The notes under the pieces are model-generated. The model saw nothing but the letters and a program-made list of their open reading frames with translations. It did not search any database and was not told the DNA's origin. The position numbers and the translations under genes are program-made. A DNA stretch of 64,000 bases from Prostheceraeus crozeri (lineage: Eukaryota > Platyhelminthes > Polycladida > Euryleptidae). Where the stretch lies: NCBI GenBank assembly GCA_907163375.1, contig CAJQUW010015344.1:62001-126000 (forward strand). Direction: 5' to 3'. Positions 23,301-36,600 of this stretch are shown here, in pieces (the stretch's first letter is position 1; each line of letters starts with the position of its first letter).

Positions 23301-23400
23301 CAAGCCGCCTTCCAGATTCAAAAACTTTGTCTTAAATTCAAGGGGAGGGAAATTGTGACAGTTTCATTATTTGATAAACTTCATTCTCTTTACTTATCAT
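20400..23400 (+). mobile_element. Ty3/Gypsy retrotransposon fossil (pol and 3' part)
   Basis: Old LTR retrotransposon remnant on the plus strand. Parts in order: reverse transcriptase (about 20680-21320), RNase H (about 21370-21700), the integrase zinc-binding region of the His-His-Cys-Cys type (about 22180-22310), part of the integrase core (about 22480-22710), and a Ser/Glu/Thr-rich C-terminal tail (22902-23400). A purine-rich tract just before TGTGACAG near 23354 could mark the start of the 3' LTR. No matching 5' LTR or gag was found. Broken many times (roughly ten or more interruptions), so clearly older than the BEL/Pao element. Confidence 0.75.
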
Positions 23401-24694
23401 AACTTTATTATCATACTACTTCTTATCTACTGATGAATTTATTCTAACCTGCATTTTTATAATTTACCGGTTACCATGTTAAAATTTGCATGAGAGAGCC
23501 AAATTTGAAATGTGAATTTATAACTTGTGCTGCAGCTCTCTAGTATGGTTGTTATACTTGATTTATGTATTACTTCAATTACCCAAACATTCAACTCCAA
23601 GGATCATTCTTGATTCCGGTTGGGTAGCTATAAGTAATTCAATAATTCTAATTCTATACAATTCTCAAATACTACTATAGCAAGTTCGTTCCCCAGCTCA
23701 TGAACAGCAAGTTCCTAGTTCAGTTTAGTAGTAGAAGTTGGAATATCCCGCACGCTCACTCACTCAAAAGTTCAAAAGCACTGGTGCTGTTCGTAGAGAT
23801 GCCTTGTGATTAGTCTGCTGGATATGCACTATTCAGTCAGACTTCACTAACGAAATTGATATTATCCCCATTATCATTGATCTCACAAACTCTTCCCTGC
23901 TTAAATTCATGCAAGTTCAACCTCCTTTCTTCCCCTGCCGCGGGTTGAGTTACAACAAGTGAAATATTTGGAATGTTAACGACATGAGCTTGTTTAGTCA
24001 ATTTATATCGAAAGATTAATTGTAGTTAAGCAGGATAAAGCAAATGTCTTCAAAAAATGAAGATATTTCTTGGCAAAATTGATCTCTCTACCTCAAGGGT
24101 TTTGAGTTCATTCACGACTTAAACGTCAGATGGATGGTAAAATTTGCACTACTGTTCTTGAGCGCCTCATGAACATCACTTTTGCTCTATTGTTATTCGT
24201 AAGAAGTTCCTGTTATGCTTTACAGCATTGCTGAGAACTATAGATTTCATAGTTGACAAGCGCATGGATATGAGGGTTTATTTTTATGATCTTGGCTGAA
24301 TTGTGCTTGCATCTCGGATCTTGCTTGTATTTCAGTAAAGGCCTTCTATTTTATTCAATTACTAAAACATCACACTTCCTGCGGATTCGTGCAAATCTGC
24401 GGAGCTGCAGAAAGCACCTAATTTAGTCATTCAGCATTTTCAGTTTTGGGCCTCTCTCAAATTATTAACTTTATTATGACCCCAGGCAATCATATTCTCT
24501 GTTCAGAATACGTAACCATCAGTGTTCCAACAAGTTGTTTAATTATTGTTTTTTGATCTGAATGTAGTTGTTATTGACAAGTATTTATCGGTTGAGAATA
24601 TCGAAATTCAGAGCTAACTAATTATTCTTTAAAAGGATATTTTACTATGTCGGCTACCCAACATATTCAGGACTTTTGCTGATAAGAGCACTTC
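23401..24694. other. Gap before POLE; possible 3' LTR remnant and POLE 5' flank
   Basis: The left part may be the 3' LTR of the Ty3/Gypsy fossil, but with no second copy to compare, its end cannot be set. The right part is the immediate 5' flank of POLE. I see no clear TATA box or initiator. A TGTTGCAG just before the first POLE coding exon could be a splice acceptor, which would put the true 5' exon somewhere here. Confidence 0.4.
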
Positions 24695-27600
24695 ATGTTG
24701 CAGATAATGGAAACAAATGATGGCAATGTTGCGACAAATTATGATCCTCTCGAGAAAGATTATGAAGTTAATGAGCGCCGACTCCGTCGTGCTCAAACAA
24801 GTGATAACATTGATGCTCTATATGGATTTTCGCGGTATACGGAAACTAAAAAACGAATCGGATGGTTAATCAATATGCACCCTACAGATATCCTTGATGA
24901 AGATAAGCGTTTGATTAGTGCTGTGGACTACTTTTTCATTGAGGATGATGGGAAACGCTTCAAGGCAACACTACCGTTTCGTCCGTATTTCTATGTCCGT
25001 TCAACTCCTGATACGGAGCACGAGGTATGTCAGTATTTATCAAAGAAATACGCAAATCGAATTGCCGAAGCTAAAGTTGTACTGAAAGAAGACCTTGAGT
25101 ATCCGAATCACTTGGTTGGAATAAAAGCGCCCTTCATAAAACTTTCATTTCTTAGTGTTGAGGATCTGCAAAGAGTAAGTTACGTTGTCCTAATGAGATA
25201 TTCTTTTGATAGGCATGTGCGTTGTAATCACTTACGAACTATTTACGTACTATCACTTATGAACTATTACGTTTCACTATTTACGTACGAAGTCACATCA
25301 TTCGATTGGCATAGATGAAACTTCATCGTCACAATTCCTTTTTCAGAACTTAGACAGTGCTGATGTAGTGACTTTGCTGGAGCGTTCTTGTGATAGGTAC
25401 TTTCTTTATAGTTTGGACCATGTGATCACAAGGTAAATCTCCGGCCGGCCACGGTGGCAAGGAGATAAAGAGAGATCCCGTAGACTAAGATTTCGGGAGG
25501 CTGAAATTGGATAGAGCTTATTAAGGATGAGCAATCACAAGTGCAAATTCAGTGGGTGACCCAAACTTGCGGGAGTGCCGACCCATTTGGTCGCTTTTGA
25601 AATACATGTATATAAGTGAAGCAAAATCATTGTAGCAAAAATATACTAGTCTAATTTTTTTCTGTTGCAAGGGGCTTCGCACGATCGGCAGTAGAGGAGA
25701 GGAGTTCATAAACGAATCTCAGATGAAGTCGGTCACATTGGTAAAGGAATGCTGAAATGTACGAGTACATAGATCCGTTGTATGTGCATTCAGTGGCTGA
25801 TGAGGATTATTTGCTGAATGTTCAGTTTTAAGTGAGCAATCGAAGTACCGGTAGCTAGCAATTCATGAGCCTTCAAATTTTCGCTTCCGAATCAGAACAG
25901 ACGAATTACCAAGGGCGTTAGACTCTAAAGCATGACATACTCTTACACACTTATTCAATTTTGTCACAAAATCATTGCAATTTGAAATAGTTTTTGCTCA
26001 AGACCAGTGTTCTTGCGATAGACATTGATTCTTTCCGTAAATTCATCGCCCGCCACAACCAACTGACTCCAGTCTCCACCGGTCAAATCATCACGTAGTC
26101 ATTACTAAGATAGGACTTACCTAATATCCGTTTGAACTTGTTAAATGAAAATTTCAAGCACACACGTTGTTCACAAGTTTCATTGTCATATTTTGCGAAG
26201 TTGAGCATCAGCATTAAAGTGAACGATTTTATGAAAACAGCAATATACTGCAATTAACTACAAAACAGAATAAGTTACGCATATTTTAAATGCATGTTTG
26301 GCCTTCTAATTTCTAAATCAGGGACTTAAACTGGAACATTACTAATATTTGCACTGATATTGGTAATGATCAGCGGTACGCAGACGGTTTATCAATTATC
26401 CAAAGCAGACTGGTGTGGCTTCCGCACTTTTCTTAGTCAAGTTCAAGCTGAGAATTTGATTCTGAGCGAGAACGTCCACAAGTCGGCGCAAGAACTGACA
26501 GAGTGGCTTCAGATAGGGATGTTGGCCTACATCCCTCACCGTCCTTTCCAAATGAAGCCTCACTCACAACCTTGGTTTACACCAGAATGTGCAGCTGCAA
26601 GTTGCCAGCGTGACCACTTTTTCCATAAGTATAAGCGTGACAGTAGCGCTGGCAATCTTGAATTGTACAAAACCGCACGTAGACATTGCAAGGAAACCAT
26701 ACATCAGGCCAAAAGCCGTTACGCTTTGTATGTACGGAAATCCATTGCTACCCAAAAGCTTGGCTCTAAGGACTTCTGGAGGATTTACAACAGTGTCACC
26801 AATAGGAACAAATCCTCCATCCCAGCACTCCGTCATGCCGAAGTCAGTACTTCTATGGCGACAACCTCAGCAGACAAAGCCGAGCTTCTTTGCAAAGAGT
26901 TTGCGAAGAATTCGTCATTAGACGATGGAGGTAGAATTCCACCTCCAATTCCCATGCGCACTGATGAGACAGTTAGTCCTCCTTCAGTCACAGTCCGAAA
27001 CGTCAAAAAGATCATCGCCGGTCTCGATAGCTCTAAGTCTAGTGGACCAGACGGCATCCCGGTTTCGGTCTTCAAGCATCTCTCACCTGAGCTTTCTCCA
27101 CTTTTATCTAAACTGTTCAGTAGATGTGTATCCACCGGTGAGTTTCCCTCTTGTTGGAAAGTAGCTTCCGTGGTTCCAGTTCCAAAGAAAGGTTCTGACT
27201 CATCTCTTCCATCTAGTTACCGTCCTATCAGCCTGCTTCCAATTGCTGGCAAGATTTTTGAAGCAGTGATTAACCAACACATTGTTAACTTCCTTGAAAC
27301 TCAGAACCTTCTATCAGAAGAACAGTATGGCTTCAGGCACTCTCGATCAACTGCAGATCTTCTTTCATATGTCACTGAACATGTGAGTCGTGTCCTTGAC
27401 AGACAAGGTGAGACGAGATCAGTTGCCTTGGATATTTCCAAGGCATTCGATAAAGTCTGGCATCAGGGACTCCTTATGAAGCTAAAGTCCTATGGAGTTG
27501 CTGATCAACTCCACAAACTTCTTGCTTCTTTCCTTAGTGACCGGCAGATATCTGTCGTCTTAGATGGCCAAAAGTCTTCCACCAAGTTTGTCAATGCAGG

Positions 27601-30600
27601 AGTTCCTCAAGGGTCAATTTTGGGACCCACTCTTTTTCTGCTGTACATCAACGACCTCCCAGACTGCCTAGTGAGTAAATTGGTGATGTATGCAGATGAC
27701 ACAACACTCTTCAATTCCAATGAGCGACTCGCTAAAAACACACAGCAACGTCAGCAGTTATGCGACGTTCTTAATGAAGACTTACGCAGGGTCTCAGAAT
27801 GGGGCGCCAATTGGCTTGTTTCCTTCAATCCTTCAAAAACTCAGAGTATTCTGCACTCACGACTTAAAGGAGATGATGATCATAGCATTAAGATGTCAGA
27901 TAATAGGATCAGAGAACAAGATTCCATCTCCTTCCTTGGATTAGCGGTTACGAAAGACTTGTCATGGAAACCGTACATCCAATCCATTTACAAGCAGGCA
28001 GCTCAACGCATTGGTAGTCTCTATCGTGCCAGCAGCTATCTTCCACCACAGACTGTCTGCTATCTTTACAAGTCCACTATTCGTCCTCTGATGGAGTATT
28101 GTTGTCATCTGTGGGCAGGCGCCCCACAAACGCATCTTAACCTCCTTGAACGGGTTGAGAAACGTGTCAAGAATCTCATGGGTGAAAAACTTGCTAGCAA
28201 GTTGCAGCCGCTCTCCGTCAGACGGGATGTTGCTTCACTCAGTCTCTTCTACAGGTACTATTTCGGTAGAAGCAGCTCTGCAGTAAATGAGTGCGTACCC
28301 AAACCTAAGATCTTCTCCAGAAGCACACGCAGAGCTAATGCACTCACATGCTATAATGTGAGCTTAGAACGCGCACGTACTGTGAGTCGCTCGAAAAGCT
28401 TTTTTGTTCGCACGGCACAGCTTTGGAATCAGCTTCCCCAGACCACTTTCCCTGACCAATACAATCTTGATACTTTCAAGAGGCGTGCGAATAAGTTTCT
28501 GATGGGGGCAGCTTAATCAGAGTATAAGATCTGTTTTTTTTCTTTTATTTATTTAAAGTAATACAATTTATTAGTTTTTCATTGAGTAACCCCTAGCTTC
28601 GTTCATGGCTCATAGCTGTGCTAGGGGTGAAAATTCAGTAAAAAAAAAGATAATATGAGAATAATACTAGTGAACTTTACTTAACCTAGTTGAAGTATTA
28701 TTATTAATAATGATGATCGTAGGTACCCATATTAGCCTTTCAACATTAGGTATTATATATACCTTTCAACATTGGTTTGAAGATATTTGTGTAAATAGTA
28801 AGAAACCAGACGCTAATTAAAGAGCAGAGAAAAGAAAGCAGATTCCTTACTGTCAGAGAATTTATTGATCACCTATTATTGTATTTTATCAGTGAAACTG
28901 TAATTGATACAACAGATCCTTTTCTCCTGTTTTCAAGTGTTTGTTTTACTAACTGATTAGTTATATTTTCAGCTGAAGCGCGACCTAATGCCTCGGATCA
29001 ACACTAACAAGCAGAAGGCAAAGAGCTCGAGCACCTATAATTCATTGCTTGCGAGTCACTTTGGAGGGAATAAGTTTGGTTCCGATGTTGCTGGATCTAA
29101 AAATTCCTCCGGATCAGACTATTTAGATTTGCTGGTTGACATTCGCGAGTATGATGTTCCCTATCATGTTCGCGTGTCTATTGACAGAGGAATCTTTGTC
29201 GGTTCTTGGTATCAAGTGAAGCCATTAGGTCTTGATGATAACGGTGTACCCGCATTGAAAATCAAGTTAAGGGAAGATTTAGTGGACCGTCCAGAACCAG
29301 TAGTTCTCGCATATGATATCGAAACTACAAAATTGCCATTGAAATTTCCTGATGCAGCGACAGGTGATCAAATTATGATGATTTCATATATGGTAGATGG
29401 ACAAGGATTCCTAATTTGCAATCGAGAAATAATTTCTGCCGACGTAAACGACTTCGAATTTACTCCAAGACCCGAATTTCAGGTAAGCTGTGCGCGGTAG
29501 ATTGTAAGGAAGGTTTACAAAAATTGATTACCGCTTTAATGTTATGAATAAATGATTATGAAATAATATCAACTTCTGATTTGAAAATGTCTAGAATAGG
29601 TATCCACATTGACTTATGTTCTAAAGAATTTGCTTCAGTGTGAAAGTGTAATAACAGCGTCTCTTAGCTGAGATAGCTTACTTCTGGAGCGTTGAGCCAA
29701 TTTTATTCCGCAAGCTCCTCCTGCTGATTTTTATTGACATTCAAAAGGGCTGCCGGTTCCACTGAAATCTTTCAAGGAATGAATGTGTGATAGGGACCTG
29801 AATCTGAAAGTTTGAAGACTGTTGCGGGATGTTACTTTTGATAGACTCATCAGTTATCGTGTTTATTTAAATTTAAAATTTTTTAGTTTAGTTAAATTTC
29901 GTGTGTTTTTTTAGCATAAATTAGTTGACGTTCTACAACAGCAGTTTAAAACGCTCCATGAAATACCTATCTACAGTATATTTACCAAATTAATGATACA
30001 TCTTGTCAAAATCTTAATGTCAACCATTATCCTTCATTTGTCCTGAAATGTATAGGACGTACCACGCATTTTCAGATTTTCTGGAAAATACAAAGCGAAA
30101 TTTTATATTTCATTCTGCGCTCAATCCACATCTTGCAAGCCTTAAAAATTTATTCCCGATTTTTGGTCTAGTCTAGTTCAGTTTTTAGTAGGCACACCTG
30201 ACTTCGAATAGTTGTCAATTACACAAGATAGCTAAAGGTTGTAAACCGATATAAGGCCTAATAATAGTTTGATGTACTTATCAGTATAGTTAAGTTCTTA
30301 TTAGGATTTTTTACAAATGAACTCATATCAGGCAAATTGTACTCTTCCTATCTGTATTATTTGTTCGATATTAAAATTATGTTGAAGGTAGACATGTGGT
30401 TTCACAGTGGTTGTTATTTCTAAAATTTCTTACTAAGCTATCTACCCATTTCATTAATTTATTTTGTTATAGGGTCCGTTTACTGTCTTCAATGAAAAAG
30501 ATGAAGAGGCTACCATTCGCCGTTTCTTCGAGCACATCCTTGAAGTTCAACCCAACATTTTTGTTTCATACAACGGCGATTTCTTTGACTGGCCATTCGT

Positions 30601-33600
30601 GGAAGCTCGAGCACTAGTACACGGCTTAAATATGGAAGAACAAATTGGATTCGCTCGTGATAATACAGTAAGTTCTACACATGGTGACGCGATGAGAACA
30701 GAACTCTTTTGCTCTGGTAGCTTTTCTGCACTAAAAATTACAATAATGAACTATTTCATAATTGAGTTTTGTCAACCCATTTCAGCATCAGTGGTTTTAT
30801 CCTGGTACGTCGTGGTCTCGTGGAACTGCCATTTTGGTTAGGTCAATGTTTTAGACATTTCCGATTGAGATCATTGTTATATGACAATTAGGCTGTGGTA
30901 AATATCCTTCTTGCTTACTTTTGTGACAATACAATGTCGGGCTGCCCTATACCCTTGAAATTAACTAGAAAGTTGTATTTGCCATTTTTAACAATTTCAT
31001 GACGAAATGAGAATTTTGATCCTTTAATAGTCATGTGATGAGTTGAAATTTTGTTATATTAGTAACTAGAACTTTGACAATGTTTGCAAGGTTTGAAGGA
31101 TTCCAGAGATTATGCGGTAACTAAGTCAAAGAAATTTCTGTGCCTCGCTAGCTACTGATACCGTGGATTAATTGCTTTTCACAATGTGACACTATCATTA
31201 TTCATACTTCGAGATTCGCAATTAACAAGTGAAATTTCAGTGAACATTCATTAAATACTGCTTTTAGTACACTGACTTACTGTCGTCTACGTTAGTGCGC
31301 TTGCAATAAAATAGTAATGCTGTTTTTTGTAATCATAATGTTAATAGAATACAGTGTCGTGCAAAAGTGCTGCACCAAGCAGCATTTTTCAATAAATTAT
31401 TACATAACTACTTAAAGTTTCTGAATTCATCTTGACCATCATTTGACATGTTAAGGGATGGTGCACAATTGTTCTGCATAATAACATTTCATCTTGTCAC
31501 ATTGTAGATAATCATGTTGATTAACAAATTAACAGAGACATCTTACTAGTGTATCAAAGTGAACATTACGTAATTTATTAACCGTGGCAAAATTGTTGAG
31601 GTTAGTGATGTGTATCAAAATGCTTCCATCGATACTGTCATGATCATTAGTGATGTGCGTCGGCTACGATCTTCCGCTTCCGTTTTAGCACGCAAGCCCT
31701 CAAAGAAACCTTTTCTGACAGTCTCTATAAAGAATAAAAGACTTGTTTTTTGCCCAGAGTACCGCCATTGGTCTTCAAGTGATTGGTAGTAGGTACTTCT
31801 TCGTCATGAGAGCACGTTTGAAATCTTTCACAACTCATATCAGTTTGTTAGGCCATTGTTCACTATTCCGAATGACCTGTGATCCACACAGTTCGACCTC
31901 TCAAACATCCGGCGCTTAAATGGTGTGGGGATGTTTTACTCACTATGGAAGTGAGAGCTCTCACGTTTCTAAAAAGAGAGCCAGTGGACGGGTTCATTCA
32001 TTGATCTGCTAGAAGAAAAGCGATGGAGTTCATGAGTCTAGCAGAATGCACGATCTTTCAGCAAGACAGTGCACCTACTGCAACAGTAATGTATCCAAAG
32101 CTTCAATGGTTTGATTCAGAATGAAGACCATCGGCCTACTGGATTCGCCATGGAGCAGCCTCGACCTCAATCTTGTCGAAAATTTACATGTATAGCCAGT
32201 GGTCAAGAGAAAGATTCAAGGCAAGCGAATGATCTGCCTTGACGATTTGAGGAAAGGGATTCGAGGAATGTGATGTTGCGACATCACGAAAAGCAAATGT
32301 GTGAAAATTTCAGTGACAGCATGCCTCGCACATTTCGTGTGGTTCTGAAAAATAAGTAATCCCAACAAATACTGTGAACTCGTGTGTGATAGACCTGCCT
32401 TTCAATGAAATATCTAATGAATAACTACATTGCTTTCTTTAATGCCTGTTTCATGTACCATAAGGGTAAACATTGTAAAACCTGTTTTTCTGAAGTATCA
32501 CACATTTTGATTTATTTCATTAAAAGGTATAATGTCAAATATTGTACTCATCAACTTATATGTTTACTCAACAATGTACTGAAACAAAGTGCAAAGATGT
32601 GATAGAAATATTAACTTGATGCCAGACATAGAACAATATACTTTTATTTGGAAATCAAAAACATATGGGCAAAACATTTACTTGGTGCTATACTTCTGCA
32701 CTACACTGTACATCGTTCACTTTTATATTGAATATAGAGTTGCATCGAAAAAATGAGCGCAGGCCTGGATATCGGCTATTTCATCTACCTATCAGGAATC
32801 ACCAGCTGGCCTAGTTAAAGTTCACATCTCTCATCATCGATACAGTTACCTATTTAAACATGTAGCTATATCCAGAGTAAATTTTAGTTACTGAATTAGC
32901 ATATTAAGTTGTTTCTGCGGATATTCATTAAATACTACCTTCAACATGCTACTAACATGTCGTCTAAAGTCACACCAATTATTACTTTGATTTGAAAATT
33001 TCAAATGGTGAATATTTCAGGGTGACTACAAATCACGACCTGCTATTCATATGGATTGCTTCAAGTGGGTGAAGCGTGACAGTTACTTGCCAGTTGGAGC
33101 ACAAGGTTTAAAAGCGGTTGCCAAAGCCAAATTGAGATACGATCCGGTTGAAGTTGATCCAGAGGACATGTGCCGTCTAGCTAGAGAGGAGCCACAAGTA
33201 CTGGCGAATTATTCAGTTTCGGATGCTGTCGCAACATACTATCTATATATGAAATATGTCCATCCTTTCATCTTTGCTTTATGCACAATCATCCCACTGG
33301 AGCCTGATGAAGTATTGCGGAAAGGATCTGGAACGTTATGTGAATCTCTGCTTATGGTTCAAGGATTTCAAGCCAATGTGATTTTCCCGAATAAACAGGT
33401 AAGTTCATTTATGATAACGAAGAAAACAATGGTGTACGGCACTAAGGTGATCTTTGGCATTATCAAATTAAAATCTTATGCGCTTGACATCGAAATGATA
33501 TTGCTTCCAGGCACGGCGGAACCGGGGGTTGGGGAACTGGGGGCACGTGCCCTCCTAGAACAACTTTTCATGCCCTTCTCCCATAATTCAATTAGTGTTC

Positions 33601-36600
33601 AAAATTTTCAGACTTGTCATTGATTTGACAGAGTCAAAGATTGCCGATGAGTTGCCAAGTTATAATTTTCCACTTTTTATCTGTTGAGCAGAATCCCATT
33701 CACGTGAAAACGATGCTACAAAGCGTGGGATGGAGGTAATAATGTTATACTTGACAGTCAATGGATGAAGCAACCATTAAAAGCTGCAGAATTAAGTCAT
33801 TTGTTTATGATAACGGACATATCAAGCGACTGTGAATTATCTACCTGTTGAGAGATAGCTCAAAATATGTTAGGATGCAATCTACAGCGATTGTTTCCGT
33901 GGCAAATGAAGTGTAATTTCATCAGAAATTTATCAGTTTTAACGGACCTTCAGTATTGAAAGTCCATTGCCATCTAGGGAAACCCCATTACTAGCATCAG
34001 GTACCTCTCAAAGCTTTGAGCGGTCCCTTCATCAGGATTACAGGTATGTTGGGGCTTCAGTATGGCAGTATGGAGGGTCCCTTCTTAAGTATAAGGAGCC
34101 CTGTGTGTCTTAGCTATTTATTACACAGTAGGTCTACTTTGCAGCAAAGTACCAAAGTTTGCATGTAAATGACTGATTGACTTTTATACAGATGCAACAA
34201 TTTATTGACTATCTCAACTCAACAGACATCATGAAACAATTCATTCAAAACTAACCACGACGACTAAGTTTTTTTTGGAAAGCATTATCAACTTTCATAA
34301 CACTGTTTTTATTTGAGTATGGTTCAGCTTCGAAGTCGAAATGTACATGTTTGATAAATGAAATATCAACAATTTTCAAGAAAAAGCCTAATTGATTTAG
34401 ATGCGCGGAATATTTAAATGGTCGCACCTTATGTTTAAACTTTCCGATCAATTTGAGTAATGGATAAACTAGACGTTGAATGGGAATGGCTGGAAAATTC
34501 TGCCGTTTCTGAAAGCTTATTTGAATACGCGCCTGATATGGCATATGACATACATATTTTTACGCACAACCAAATTTTATTTTCAATGTCAGCAGCGTTT
34601 CAGAATATATTCCATAGTTACACAATGGTCGAAACACTTAGGCATAAAAAGTACCTTTCTGCTTTGGTGCACTTGCCCATTTCATCGTCTTTCGCCGTTC
34701 CTGATTGATTCCGTAAGAATGGCACCTTAATTATGCGGTCACCCTTGGACTGTATTTGAAAGTGGTCAATGACCCACTGTACTGAAGTTTATGATCGCAC
34801 CAATTACTAAATCAATATAAAATACTATTATCTATGTGTAAAATCTATTTTTGAGGTATAGCATATATACATACACGGTAGGATTTCGAAGAAATAGTTG
34901 AAATGCCGTCACTTTTTGAGAGAGTTTTATCTTCAAATATGAGCTATTGCTATCCTACCTTTGAAGATGAATCTAGAGCTCCCAAGAGAGGTGTGGCTCA
35001 GTAGGGATTACTCATGTATAATTTCTAGTTTTACTCGTGTACTCGCAATCTCAAAAATACACTTTTTAGCAGAATCAATATTGTGAAGGAAACGGTTGGC
35101 AAGATAGACCATATTATGCCTTCAAAAATACCTAGGTGCTCGTATATCACATGCATAAATGAGAAGCATGTATATATAATTCAGGTTACCTAATTTAATT
35201 ACTTATTTAAATTACTTATGTTAATCTGGATAAGCTGCGTACAAATATTTGTTCCCCTCTATTGAGATTACGAACTATTTCGATCAAAAATTCCAGTTGT
35301 GTGCACACTCATTGATCGAGGAGGATTGTCAATCTGCCGAGAGATTTTTAGGCCATTTTCCAGTTAATGAGCGCAAGATTTACGGCCAAAAAGTGATTAA
35401 ATGCTGATAAGCATAACTGATCATGGTAATGAAATTACAGGTCAAGGCCACTTTTCACGCAATGTGGTATCCGAATTACTAAAACTTGCTATTTTGGAAT
35501 CCTAAATTATTTCATTTCATGCAGCTTTTATAAAAAATTGGACATAACGTTCTTCATTCCATGCACTTTCTAGCTAAGACTCGAATTTTTCGCGATTATC
35601 TTGTGATAAGACTTCCAGCCCTGCTGTAACTTTCATCGTTGCTTATCTCATGGAATTTCTACCTTATGAAAGCTTGGCGATAAAAGTGCATGCTCGTACA
35701 TGTAGTCTTAGAGTACAGTGCGTGCTATTATAATGTTAACATTAAGGAATGCCATGTGATCAATATATGATCAAACAATGGTGTTGGTAATATTTGGTAA
35801 TGGCATGAAAATGACGATCTGTTATTGCAGGAGGCTGTGTTGAACAAAATGACTCCTGATGGACATGTTTTGGAATCCGAAACGTACGTTGGTGGGCACG
35901 TTGAAGCATTGGAGTCAGGTGTCTTCAAGGCTGATATTCCTTGCCGTTTTCGCCTCGATACTGATGTGCTGGAGAAATTAGATAAAGAGGTGGAAAGAAC
36001 ATTCAAGCATGCTCTAGAGGTATGAAAAATTTTCAGTGCCCTTTCACTAATTTAGAGAATCTCATGTACGTTCATTTAGAAATTCATTTATATTCTAGGC
36101 TCAGAAATGAAACCATTCTGCAGTATTATGAAAATATTTGATAAAAATGCATCCATTTTCACATTATTTAAATAGAAATACTTATAGATCAATATTGTAA
36201 TTTCATGGCAAGCGGTTGTGTAAAAGTTTACCGCATGCCTGTTGATAAAATTCATAGAAATGCAATGCTCATTAATACATATTAAATCGGCATCTGATTT
36301 GAAACGTGATTTTTATTTCCACATACACTCCGGATTAGAAAATTTTGAATCCGGCCGGAACCAGATTTGACGGATTTCTCGAAAAATCTGGCCAGATTTT
36401 AAAAAAATAATTGAATTTGGTGTGTTCTTTAACAGAGCATGCTTATTGAACAGCTTGTTGAGTTGTTTCTTCAACAGAGTTGTCGAAACGCTGAGTAGAT
36501 ATCATCTGAAAAGCAAGTGGCTATTAGGGAGTGGTAACAGCAGATTTAAGTTCTTTTACCAGTGGTGAAGCCAATGAAGATAGGCAATGACTCCATGCGG

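Noticed and set aside
25348-25434. Exon-like segment (TTTTTCAG acceptor, GTAAAT donor) reading [19 protein letters not shown] in POLE intron 1
   Set aside because: Exons 1 and 2 already join in phase to give the continuous conserved order [16 protein letters not shown]; this segment would insert residues that orthologues lack. Could be a cryptic exon, but nothing supports its use.
33489-33600. Apparent continuation of POLE exon 4 past 33398
   Set aside because: The frame stays open to 33623 but leaves the conserved sequence exactly at a GTAAGT donor; the GC-rich part looks like a miniature-element end.
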